Below, one piece after another: positions 27,201-35,100 of a stretch of DNA of 64,000 nucleotides. Every line of letters starts with the position of its first letter. Positions within the stretch are counted from its first letter, which is position 1. Origin of the DNA: Argopecten irradians (Eukaryota > Mollusca > Bivalvia > Pectinida > Pectinidae); assembly GCF_041381155.1 (NCBI RefSeq), contig NC_091143.1:28273331-28337330 (forward strand). The letters run 5' to 3'. The translations under genes were made by a program, and so were the position numbers. The notes beneath the pieces were generated by a model. It was not told where the DNA came from. It did no database searches and was given only the letters and a program-made list of their open reading frames with translations.

Positions 27201-30200
27201 TTAACTCTGTTGAGAAAAAAGTTATCAATGTGAAATAATTAAGACAGCTTGCACTACTGTTTTCAACAAATAACTCTAGTTTATAAAATATCTAGGGGTT
27301 CAATTCTTAGTTGCAGCAATTCGTTTTTTTTTTTAAATTTTGTCTTCATTTCTCATTTAAATTAAAGGGATAAATCTATGTAGTTACAAAAACATTTTGA
27401 AAATACATGTACCAGTATATTCAAAATTATGTTTGAAATACTAAAACGTAAGTAATAACAATTACATATTGGAAGTTAGAATAAATAAAAAAAATCAATT
27501 AGTTTTCATATTTGATCTTGACTCATTGCGAGAAATACAGTAAAACTTGTATATTGGTTGTAGCCTAATAATTTTCATTCCAAGTCAAAGTTTCTGTAAG
27601 ATTTTTATAGTATTAATTATATATATAACAAACTATACATATAACGTAATAATTTCATATGTACCCAGAGGTTAGTTATACCCATATTTTACTGTAGACT
27701 GAATGTAGCATTTTTTTAATTAAACCATTTTGAGATAACAAGATTAATTTATATTTATCCAAGTCTGAAAAATGAACCACATGTATGACTTCAAAAATCT
27801 TAACCTGTGGATTTCACCAACAGCTTCAACAGTGGCAACTATATTCACACATCCTGGGGCCAAGGTGTCCCTATGGAGACAAAACAAATCAAGGTAATTC
27901 ATCTTTCCCTTTGATGTCAATTAAAAATTCATTTCAAAGAAACATAACTCTGTTCACAATTTTCTTTAATTACTCATTATCATTTTAAAATTTTCACTAA
28001 TGAGAAATGATCAGATGGAGAAACCAGATAATTCCAGTTTTTGTTCCTATCATACTGACTTGTGCAGAAGCAGTATTGATGCAGTTTCAGTTGTAACAAC
28101 CGTAAGTGGTTTACACCGTAGACGATGACAGGAGTTAGGATTTATCACTTCCGGCTTCACACACAGTTCTAGGTAAGATTTACCTGTAATTAGAACACAA
28201 GAGGTAAAATTTAGTTTTCAAGACAAAAAAAAAAAAAAAAAAAACCAATACAATAAAAAAAGCCACAAGTTAGTTTATATAAATGAGTTTGTATTTTGGG
28301 ATACTGTAGAACAAAGATAAGAGTTTTCTTCATAAAAAATAATTAGGTAACAGTGACCCTCCTTTATTGCACAACATACAACCTCATCTAGAAGAGCGCA
28401 CGATTAAAATATGATGTTCTAGTAACAAGATGTTTACAAGATAAAGTATGAAGTTGCTCTTTTATTCGGTGTAACATCGAGTCAAAAGTCAAAATAGAGG
28501 TCACAATGACCTTATTTTGGTACATGACACACTGCTGTGCTCAAGTGAACTAGTTGGAATACTTTAACTACTCTGCCACCACAGCCTCATTCTCTCACCT
28601 CCAATTCCCAAATAAAAGTGTTACATCACCAAAATTTCTTTTGCCCATTGAATTACTTAAGCTGTTGTACCTCTGTGTGTGATGACGAGGTTCCAGGAAG
28701 GGAATACTGCCCATTGATGTAACAACGGCAGTACCTCTGCACAGTCACAATTCTTCACCTGGTAAGAGAATGAATAGCATACTTAACATCTAGGGAGCTT
28801 ACATTTAAGAAACAAGAAAAAAATAAAGGGGTCTGTAAGACCTTTCACCAAAGTGTTGTGCAAAGTAAGCAACAAAAGTAAGGAAACGTTATGCCAATTT
28901 ATATTTTCAGTTTTCAGTCAACAAAGATTTGTTAAAGGCTAGTGGCATGGAAAATGGGTGAGGAGCTTAAGGGGATAGTCATAAATATGCTTTACCTATA
29001 TCTTAATATCAAACCCCAGTAATTTTTACCTCAACTGGAATAGAACCTGTAGAGTCGGAGATCACCAACTGCCCTGGGTGGTCCGACTGGGCTGCTGTTA
29101 CACGTCCAACTAAAATGCATCTGTTAAATTCCAAACCAAATGATATGCAAGTTCTGAATAAAGACCATGAGGTTTTAATAATGGACATTAAACTTGAGAA
29201 AGTTTTTATTTATTATTGTAATGCCATATGGTCATTTGTTTGTGAATATGACCTCATATGAGAAATTTTAAAACACCTACACTTACGTAAATTACATACT
29301 ATTAAATATGTTAGCCAGATATCCAATGTAAGTTACACACTAACTAATGCATGTCAAACATATGATATTAACCAATTCATAAATGATAGATACCGAAAGC
29401 TTCATTTAAAAGATACAGAATTTTAGTGTGAGAGAATAATTAATTTATGAATGGGATATCAATGTTGACAAATTTGAAACTTTATCATGCTTTTTTATCA
29501 TTGACAAAGCAAACCTTTTGTGTATCAAAGTATTCCCTGAAATGATTCCTGTCACAGAAGTGGCTGGAACAGGTGTGCAGAGCTCGCTGTGGAATGCTGT
29601 GTTCTGATTTATACACCAAGCCACATCCACTCCCAGGCACAGAGTGAGGGCATCGACATCAGGACAGCTATCCACAGTCGTCCTTAGTACATACTCGACA
29701 TTCAACTCTGAACCTCTCCATATTCTGTACACACTTTCTAGCCATTCCTGAAAATGTACCATACAATATTTACAATTTACTAGTCAGTGCATGGTGTTAA
29801 AAAGATTATAAGGTTGAATTGTACATTAAATGAATGGTGAAAAAGAATAACAACATGTTGATTATACTATTAAAAGTTATAACAATAAAAAGTTTACATG
29901 ATGTTTTGCTTGTCAGAAACATACCTTGGCAGTAGTATATTACAGAGTTATCTGCCCTTGTTGTTAGTAGGACGTATATGTGTTAATTGATTTTGACATC
30001 ATATGTTTGCAACCGAAATGTTCATATACTTATTGCATACTTATTATAGTGGTTAACACTGTAATATGCAAAGACAACTTTTATTTAAGCATACCTTATA
30101 ATACATTATGCAAAATTAATTACTTTGTGTAAAGACATTAATTATAAGTTTATAATAATAGTATGTTATTTTTTTCATTATGATGTGTTAATGATATTTT

Positions 30201-31290
30201 AATACCAATTTAGAAATAAATTCACATAACATTTGATAATTACTGATTTTAATTAAAATTCAAAGTTCTCCTATGTTCTTCTACAAAAACTCTTCAGCAT
30301 ATATACAGGTATGACATTAAAAATGTTGCATACTTGCCAACCCTCCACATTTTTGAGGGAGACTCACGATTTTTAACTCCCATTTTAGCAAGTCAAAATT
30401 CTTTAATATTCAAAAGGTCAAAAATCTGACTATACCATCAGAAACAACTGGTCAAAATATGCAAAATCCAACATTTAATTTCTTCATAGGGGGTTACCAA
30501 GTAGACTTTCTTGAGGTTAAAAGTTTAAAAATGTGAAATTACCCCAATGGGAATTTCAAAAAGTTGGCAAGTATATACTGTATATGATGTTGGTGTTTTC
30601 ATATCTCTCTAATTAATTATTTCAAGTTTTTAAGTTTTTGGTTTCTATTCAACAGAACATTACATAAAGTTGTATTAATTGTTTCCATTTAACTTATTTT
30701 CTATATTTCGATTTCCAATACCCATTACTCAGAATAGAAACATATACATGTATGTTAGAGAGATTTGGCAACTCCACCATTTTTACTATTTACAAATGTA
30801 TACCCAATACCCTGTACTGTGTCTAGTTTTTTCTAGTTTTTTCTTCTCCTTAACAGTTCAATACAAGGGGGTATAATTTTGCTATGTTAGAGATTATTTT
30901 TTTTACATTATAAGATAATATTAGATGATACAAAAATTATCTATCTAAATCTCTGGTTTATGACACCAATTATATAAATAAAATCAGAACATTCATTATA
31001 TTTATATGTGCATATTAAATGTAGAAACCTATTATCATATATACAGTACAGGATTACATCGTACATGTGCACTGATTATCAAAGATATCATATATTACAT
31101 ACATGTACAAACTGTTGTTTCTGAATGTATGATAAAATCAGCAAATTGAATAACATTGTAAACAGAAAATTACGTTGTGTTTTGTTGGTATGAAGCCACA
31201 AAATTTGGCTTTCTCCACAAAGTCTCCATATGCTATGTCAATATGTAAGTTATCCATACATCCATCCTTCATCGCTGTCCATAGTACCAT
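3101..31290 (-). CDS. CTC1: CTC1, CST telomere replication complex large subunit (24 coding exons)
   Basis: CTC1 is the scaffold of CST (CTC1-STN1-TEN1), which binds single-stranded telomeric DNA through OB folds and recruits DNA polymerase alpha-primase in the nucleus. Coding exons, 5' to 3' on the minus strand: 31290-31174, 29747-29515, 29120-29030, 28758-28671, 28183-28117, 27870-27805, 27206-27146, 26751-26665, 25953-25861, 25199-25095, 23491-23430 (or 23224-23163), 22878-22779, 22013-21933, 21310-21186, 16476-16350 (or its duplicate), 15963-15814 (or its duplicate), 15318-14413, 13631-13570, 13099-12981, 12773-12539, 11987-11754, 11077-10951, 5595-5439, 3231-3101. Every junction is GT-AG and keeps phase; the sum is 3624 nt, 1207 residues plus stop, against 1217 in human CTC1. 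Recognisable human-like blocks run in order, for example GLLPGA, VSRKNNVYC, VEDGT and EWSSL. Junctions are inferred from phase and consensus, without transcript evidence. Confidence 0.9.
3420..5225. mobile_element. Interspersed element with a ~130-bp tandem core (GTCAAGGTCATTCATTTGAA family)
   Basis: The element lies in CTC1 intron 23. It starts with CAAGGGCCCAATGGGCCCGA then ATCTCTCACCTG and ends with a tail containing GGACGGACGACGGACGC and CCCTTCGGGCTGGTGAGCTA. In between are roughly a dozen diverged copies of a unit containing GTCAAGGTCATTCATTTGAA, CAAACTTGGTAGCCCTTCAT and CTAGGCCTCTTGGTTAT. The ends are partly inverted (CTCACC and GGTGAG). This style of non-autonomous element with a variable tandem core is common in bivalves as far as I recall; the superfamily is not assigned. 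Confidence 0.75.
5439..5595 (-). CDS. CTC1: CTC1 exon 23
   Basis: The exon follows a TTTTAACAG acceptor and reads TRPEFGSPVAMFVYHLCESA, then MVKKDWEMWLRTRTWGSTDS, ending at GATG/GTAAGT. The PVAMFVYHLCESAMV string corresponds to human EPMTMFLWTLCTSPSV in the last OB fold. The Ser/Gly/Asp-rich end (SSSGGSLDDMALD) looks like a surface loop. Confidence 0.82.
6040..10935. repeat. 51-bp minisatellite, about 96 copies
   Basis: The unit is 51 bp: ACACCTCCCCTTCTCGGAGT then GGACATGTTATAATACCCAC then CTTCTGTAGAA on the plus strand. Because 51 is 17 codons and the unit lacks stops in several frames, long open frames run on both strands (minus EGEVFLQKVGIITCPLR; plus TFCRNTSPSRSGHVIIP); these are by-products of the period and not evidence of genes. 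Units come in classes at one site: TCTCGGAG, TCATGGAG and TCACGGAG. A stretch at about 9890-10500 is almost all TCTCGGAG, while 6090-9880 is mixed. Truncated or merged units occur near 6550, 7640-7960, 9410 and 10690. Confidence 0.97.
10951..11077 (-). CDS. CTC1: CTC1 exon 22, donor abutting the minisatellite
   Basis: The exon reads VIVEDGTSAAIVTVRDSAVQ then KLLMLSDGEWSSLQGVIHKE, ending GE. Human CTC1 has LLVEDGTAEAVVT and REWASLLEFV at the same place. The donor GGGGAG/GTTTTC is preferred because it ends in phase 0, as exon 23 requires. The first recognisable minisatellite sequence begins within about 20-50 bases of this donor, and the repeat unit itself carries the similar string GGGGAGGTGTTT. 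If the donor were skipped, the frame would run through several repeat units to a stop at 10660. Confidence 0.82.
11754..13631 (-). CDS. CTC1: CTC1 exons 18-21 (C-terminal OB folds and zinc-ribbon-like exon)
   Basis: Exon 18 (13631-13570) reads TPPTILSFTRNQPIKSILSE. Exon 19 (13099-12981) reads CEETLVSFEGVVVRRYPVDG, matching the human SLVSFSAEILSR segment. Exon 20 (12773-12539) contains DEVDVYFNLD, YPLGLLPGAGVWLERLERKV and SRKNNVYC, the clearest CTC1 signature in the window. Exon 21 (11987-11754) contains LVYLADI and the cysteine cluster WVCHKCGGVCVGGACPNPGC, a zinc-ribbon-like arrangement in the same place as the Cys-rich stretch of the human C-terminal OB fold; that zinc is bound is an inference by analogy with RPA70. 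Confidence 0.87.
14413..15318 (-). CDS. CTC1: CTC1 exon 17, large OB-fold exon, intact copy
   Basis: This 906-nt exon (302 codons) reads LLVGILDLSSKNGRVQLWDD and then TGSVDCVI, a classic OB-fold beta-hairpin equivalent to human LLGVL, LQLRDQSGS. It continues with HPCCVGAVVAVTDFTVIREQ, a Ser/Lys/Asn-rich loop (HSQSNNKQNEHLN) and NAQLFRVFPENTMK before the donor AAG/GTTTGA. Near its end, AVQWCNTILPGGVYRILSPT corresponds to human VRWFEFLHPGQVYRLIAP. The acceptor is chosen at TTCAAG/CTTTTAG, since the next AG would put a stop in frame. The sister copy at about 17760-18650 is broken, so this one is probably used. Confidence 0.87.
15814..16476 (-). CDS. CTC1: CTC1 exons 15 and 16, downstream copy
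   Basis: Exon 15 (16476-16350, 127 nt) reads ELPSIIETTFEHCCSSDHNR and ends CGIMQNQ. Exon 16 (15963-15814, 150 nt) reads DGNDTYSDVPDMDNFTQEMR and ends HLHQGRPLK, a linker rich in Asp and Ser. Both are phase-correct between exon 14 and exon 17. An almost identical pair lies in the upstream half of the tandem duplication (19829-19703 and 19316-19167), so the transcript could use either. Next to exon 16 lie two degenerate partial copies of its 3' half and donor (about 15700-15800 and 15630-15700). Confidence 0.75.
16622..16987. mobile_element. TTAA-flanked MITE, copy in duplication unit 1
   Basis: Terminal inverted repeats AGATGCTCCACCGC and GCGGTGGAGCATCT are directly flanked by TTAA on both sides, and the interior of about 330 bp has no coding capacity. 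The TTAA target and short TIRs suggest a piggyBac-type non-autonomous element. Confidence 0.85.
17750..19829 (-). pseudogene. CTC1: Upstream duplicate of CTC1 exons 15-17 with a broken exon 17
   Basis: Exon 15' (19829-19703) and exon 16' (19316-19167) are intact and differ by a few codons from the downstream pair (Ser to Asn, His to Arg and Lys to Arg in exon 15; Asn to Thr in exon 16). Exon 17' starts at 18650 and is nearly identical to exon 17 but has a 2-bp GT insertion near 17916 that shifts the frame. Its end is also altered: the donor AAG/GTTTGA of the intact copy is missing near 17750. So exon 17' cannot be spliced and read normally, while exons 15' and 16' could still be used by splicing past it. 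Confidence 0.8.
19976..20340. mobile_element. TTAA-flanked MITE, copy in duplication unit 2
   Basis: Nearly identical to the copy in the other duplication unit, with the same TIRs and TTAA flanks. It was therefore present before the 3.34-kb block duplicated. Confidence 0.85.
21186..22878 (-). CDS. CTC1: CTC1 exons 12-14
   Basis: Exon 12 (22878-22779) reads LCVSCVPAVHKFQSLRVGSK and on to an AHISRSKQ end, parallel to the human stretch with LRRVMRPG and LQDVHLLQ. Exon 13 (22013-21933) reads FPQTRILCCTSSCVKTVEF. Exon 14 (21310-21186) reads VSLPVGLQQSLKKYCVTQAL, comparable with the human LGLPLYLWATKALEEL segment. A longer open frame overlapping exon 14 in another phase is a shadow; the phase set by exon 13 gives the CTC1-like reading. 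Intron 14, between exon 14 and the upstream exon 15 copy, contains the end of the 3.34-kb duplication with its poly(A) tract. Confidence 0.8.
21495..21660 (+). mobile_element. SINE-like remnant, copy 2
   Basis: Diverged copy with TTCTGTTAACAGTCACCGTC, then TCAGTACCAATGCAACTAAC and AAGATTCAAACTCGAAAG. It lies in CTC1 intron 13. Confidence 0.4.
22340..22700. repeat. ACTAGT-rich element with inverted GGACTAGTG motifs
   Basis: The segment contains many copies of a short string in both orientations: CACTAGTCCGATG, GTCGGACTAGTGC, TTGGACTAGTGG, TAGGACTAGTG, TCGGACTAGTA and TTTACTAGTCC. It lies in CTC1 intron 12. No coding sequence is visible. It is probably an old interspersed repeat. Confidence 0.55.
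23163..23491 (-). CDS. CTC1: CTC1 exon 11, present as two tandem copies (11a 23491-23430; 11b 23224-23163)
   Basis: Each copy is 62 nt and reads GVVTSDELVYLGIYILDYKV, matching the human segment around GAVTGVL. The copies differ by one base that changes Leu (11b, CTT) to Phe (11a, TTT). Both keep a good acceptor (GTGTAG) and donor (GGGTATGT). Because 62 is not a multiple of three, including both would shift the frame, so a functional mRNA can carry only one. Exon 10 ends in phase 0 and exon 12 starts with the base completing a Gly codon, so either copy works alone. The duplicated block is about 260-270 bp (22979-23236 and 23246-23511) and includes flanking intron. Confidence 0.8.
23632..24866. 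mobile_element. Interspersed element with a ~170-bp tandem core
   Basis: The element lies in CTC1 intron 10. It starts AACAAGAAGCCCATGGGCCT then TAACAGTCACCTGAT and ends with GGACGACGAAGGAC then ATGATCAGGTGACCTAAA, so the ends hold a short inverted pair (GTCACCTGAT and ATCAGGTGAC). The core has about seven diverged units containing CGAGATCTTTCTAATGTTAG, TACAAAGTTTCATTAAGC, CAAGTTATCACGTTCACAAG and GCAAAGGGCAATAACT. Organisation mirrors the element at 3420-5225, but the sequence is different. Confidence 0.7.
25095..31290 (-). CDS. CTC1: CTC1 exons 1-10 (N-terminal OB folds)
   Basis: Exon 1 begins at the ATG at 31290 (reads MVLWTAMKDG) and ends at a GTAATT donor after 39 codons. Exon 2 encodes EWLESVYRIWRGSELNVEYV. 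Exon 3 uses the acceptor at 29121, not the closer TTTTAG, because only that keeps phase; it reads LVGRVTAAQ and ends in DSTGSIPVE, an OB-fold strand pair matching human LLGTL and DNTG. Exons 4-8 continue with PSWNLVITHRGKSYLEL, TLAPGCVNIVATVEAVGEIH, VKTDLLFCIRL and HWQKFLIPGEEMIFTDMRP, which parallel the second OB fold of the human protein. Exon 10 is an acidic linker with a run of Glu (EEIEEEEED). The start codon is chosen because it is the first ATG that fits the phase of exon 2; a further upstream exon cannot be excluded. Confidence 0.83.
26236..26620. mobile_element. Fold-back MITE-like element, copy 1
   Basis: The inverted pair TTTTTCTCCCATACTT and AAGTATGGGAGAAAAA bounds a stretch containing ATCCCGTGGTTGCTAGGGAA, a hairpin CTGTCTTACAC/GTGTAAGACAG and ACACGCGCTAGACA. 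It is followed by AAGTGGACAAGGATATCTCA and CCCTCGGCAAGCCTC. Two blocks match, in reverse complement, the element at 49679-50000. It lies in CTC1 intron 8. Confidence 0.65.
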
Positions 31291-32115
31291 ACCAAACTAC
31301 ATTTGAGTCAGTTTATGAATGATGGAGACAGAATCTGGGTTTGGACGGACGTAGGCTCAGAACTACTACAAAAGAATATATCTATACAATTAATTACCAA
31401 GTAAAATCGTTTGTTTTTGTTATCGACTTTTCATATAACGTTTCAAAATTCCAGAATGTGTTGTACACAGAAATATCGACGGTCCCTTTCCCGATCATAT
31501 TTCATATTTTGTTTTGATCTCCGCATGTTTACACTTTATAAATCTCCCGCCATTTTGAATTTACGATTACGACAACGTGTTACGAAAATTAAAAACAATT
31601 TAATTTCAAAATAAAAAAAATAGTCAGGCAATATTGATTGTGTTATGAAAATCACACATGCTTTAAGAATAAATAAGCTTAGTTGTAATGTATTACATTG
31701 TACGCACTACCTGTGTCGTAAACTCATATGACTGTGACTGTGTGCATACGCTATTTTACTACTATGATGTTTTGACCGAGTAACATTTTAGTTTATTTGT
31801 TCATCTGATGATATCTATATATTTTCCTAAAAAAGTAAATGCGAATTGATGTAAAGATATCTGAAAAAAATATATCAATTTACATATATGTTATGTAAAG
31901 CAGCAAATGTATGTTCAACATAAGGCGGATAAAATTACACAGCATTTTTCTGATGTTCACCTCTCATTCGGGTGCTCTCTTGACATTTGTTCAATTACTC
32001 AACTACAAGTAGAGGAGTTCGATTGTATAATTACCCGCAGAGAAAAAATGAGGATGTGGGTAAACCGGGTATGAGAGTAACATATTTTGGTAAATTTACA
32101 GAACTATTTGAAATC
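31291..32115. promoter_or_regulatory. Divergent promoter region between CTC1 and FAM174
   Basis: The two start codons face away from each other only 825 bp apart. The region holds both 5'UTRs and probably a shared or back-to-back promoter. It is AT-rich with no CpG island by eye and no clear TATA assignment; a microsatellite-free stretch at 31430-31610 includes weak plus-strand open frames that I do not call as genes. Confidence 0.6.
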
Positions 32116-35100
32116 ATGGATCTCAGTAGACACATTTCAACCGTATTTGTATTGTTTTTATGCATCCTCGTCGCACAGAACCACGCTACGTCTTCATCTA
32201 ATGATGTTCGTGACGCCGACGTGGACATTGCCAAACGGGACGTCGACAGTGTTTCTAAAAAGTCGACTGCTCCAGAAACTAAAACAGATGCACCAGTGAA
32301 GCCATCTGTTTCAAAAGACAATTCTACATCTAACAGTACAAACTCAGATGACAATGATGACTTTATTGGGTCATTGGTTGAAAATAAGGACATGTTGCTG
32401 AGAACATTATATGTGCTCATCGGTGTAACATCGATTGTTATCCTGTACTTCGTTTTCCGGGCCTGGAGGTTTGTTTTTAATTATTTCATGCCATACGGTA
32501 TATCAAACATATAAGTTTGACATTCTGACAATAATGACAAAAATATGTACGTGTAACACTGCATTTATTATTCATTTATTTCAAGTTAAAAAGGTGTGGG
32601 ATCGATAATAACAAGAAACTTCATAGATTTTGGTATAACAATTACTTCCATAAGCCAGTTGACGTGATTTTCGAGTTTTCCCCCTAACCTGAAACATGGC
32701 GAATGCGTTTGATTGGATTCGAACCCAGGACCACTAGCTGGCATATCAATGCTCGACCAACCAAGCTGTACAAAGATCTCTATATTGTGGTTATAGTATT
32801 TATCCACGTGTTTCAAGGTCCAAAACAATTCATTCACATAAATTATTTTCAATGCCTATCCATTAGGAACAGAACATGAGACCTCTTTACTAATACAGGG
32901 GTTTCAAGATCCCAAAATGACGCGGGTAAAGTAAGAATTACCGTCAATTAGTCACACCTTTCGGTAATTATTAAGTAATATAAATCTAGCCGAGGACAAA
33001 AAGATGATTAGTCAAACCTCAATGTTTCGAAGATCAAGGGACCAACAGAATAACTTCGAAATGTTGAGATTTTGAATTATTGAATCAAACATATGTGTAA
33101 TTGTCATTTACAATACATGTATGAACAAGACATAGTGATTAGGGGAACGTCTGCATTTCACACTTACGTTCAGGTAAAACAGTTTTGTAATTCCGCTTGT
33201 AATTCTGTTGCTGACAAAACACTTATCTATAGTAAAAGAGTCATGTAGGCATGCGCAATTAACCAGTGATCACAAAATTATGTTGGTTGAATTCATCTCA
33301 GTAATTTAAAGAAGCTCTTATCAGCTGAATATGGCAAATTTTGCTATGAAAATTTGGCACAATTCAAACAATGGACACACTATAGCTATAGCAGGGCAGA
33401 TATTTCCCAATCTTAATAAGCACTCATTTCAATGTACATAAATAAATTTAGTCTTTTGTAATTTGTTAAAAAAGTTTTTTCTAAAATATTTCATATTCTA
33501 AAATTATAGCTGCATGATCTCGGTAATCTGTTTGGGATAAACCTTAATCCCATCGTATGAGAGGGTACTAGTGAGCTTATTAAATTATTGAATGTTATTT
33601 TGCTGATTGCATTGTAACTGTTTAAAACACTTTCAGTATCAACCCCAGTCTACACACATTTCACCTGGGGCACCTTTGAAATATTCTTGCCATGTTCAAA
33701 TTAGATATAGATTCCTGATCATGATTTCTTGGTTTGGTTTGACTATATGGTATAATGCCCTATTAACAGCCAGGTACTGGATCCTTTAAGGACGTGCCAA
33801 GTTTAGATCGGAGGATTGCCCAGACCACCTTTACAGACCAGTGGTCAGTACCTGGCAACTGCCTGACATGAGATTCACACTCGTGTCCCAGAAGTGAATC
33901 ACTTGTCGGTACATCATATGGAAACCGCTCTGCCCCCATGGAATATATAACGAGTTTTAAGTGGCTTTTAAAAGTTCTGAACAGATGTACATGAATATCA
34001 ATATTTCATGAAAGTAAACGATAATATTTGTATCTTCTTAAAATGAAATTTTATTTTATTGAAAATTTGAAATTTAATTATATAACTGCAGCATTATTCT
34101 GCTTAAGCTAATTAAACAAGTTATGAGAAAAGAAGTTTCTCGTCTATATCAATGTAAACAGACTTGCCTGCAGCATTTCCTGCTATGTAAGAATGCCTCT
34201 GTCTGGCTAGCCCATTAACAGTTAAGTGAACCTTTATCTGTCCAATAACTTGCATAAGGCCTAATGGTATTAGCTGTAACATGTCTAACTCTTCATAAGT
34301 TTATTCAGACTTATTAACAATTCTGTAGTTTTGAATACATAATGTGTATAGCCTTTTTAACTCTCAAAGTTGTATGGTCTGTGACTTGTTGTATTTTTGA
34401 CAGAGAAAAAGTATTTAAAGTGTTCTTCATATTTTTCTCTGCCTCTCTTAGTTTTAAACTTTCAATATTTATGGACTTTTTTTAAAGTTCCTATTCATAA
34501 AGTTTTTAAACAACTAAATTAAAATATTGATTTTTGACGTGTACATGTTTAAAATAGCTTGGAAGTATCAAAACTGTTTTGATCTTTTCCTATCTATACA
34601 GACATTGCCATTATTGACCATGTGATATGGCTCGGGAGGTTCTGATCTATATGGTAACGCGGATGTTGGTCACATGATGCAACTCGGTTTTCCGATATAA
34701 CCCGAAAGTGTGAAACATGGTGTTGACTGTGGCGGTTCCTTCAAAACGAATGATATTTCAATAATTTCATGCAACATTTACTGTAATGTCAAATATATTG
34801 GTACTTTTATGGATCTGAACCATCATAACCTTTCATATTCAAATTATAAACATTATATGTTTTACGACAGTTTGTGATGGTGAAAATTACAAGAAATACA
34901 ACTTTAAAGAATGTACATATAGCTATAGGTCAAATGCAATAGTGCAGTTTCTAAACATAACATGTTTGAAAATTTACAGATATAAGAATTAAAATACTCA
35001 ATATTTGCATTTGCATCATCCCCATACATCCCCATATCCTTTTTACAACATGACTAGCGTTTGTATTATTGCCATCTCGAATACTGTACAGGTCAGAGAA

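Noticed and set aside
31987..32115. In-frame upstream ATG of FAM174 as the start
   Set aside because: It would put 43 hydrophilic residues before the signal peptide; the ATG at 32116 gives a normal N-terminus.
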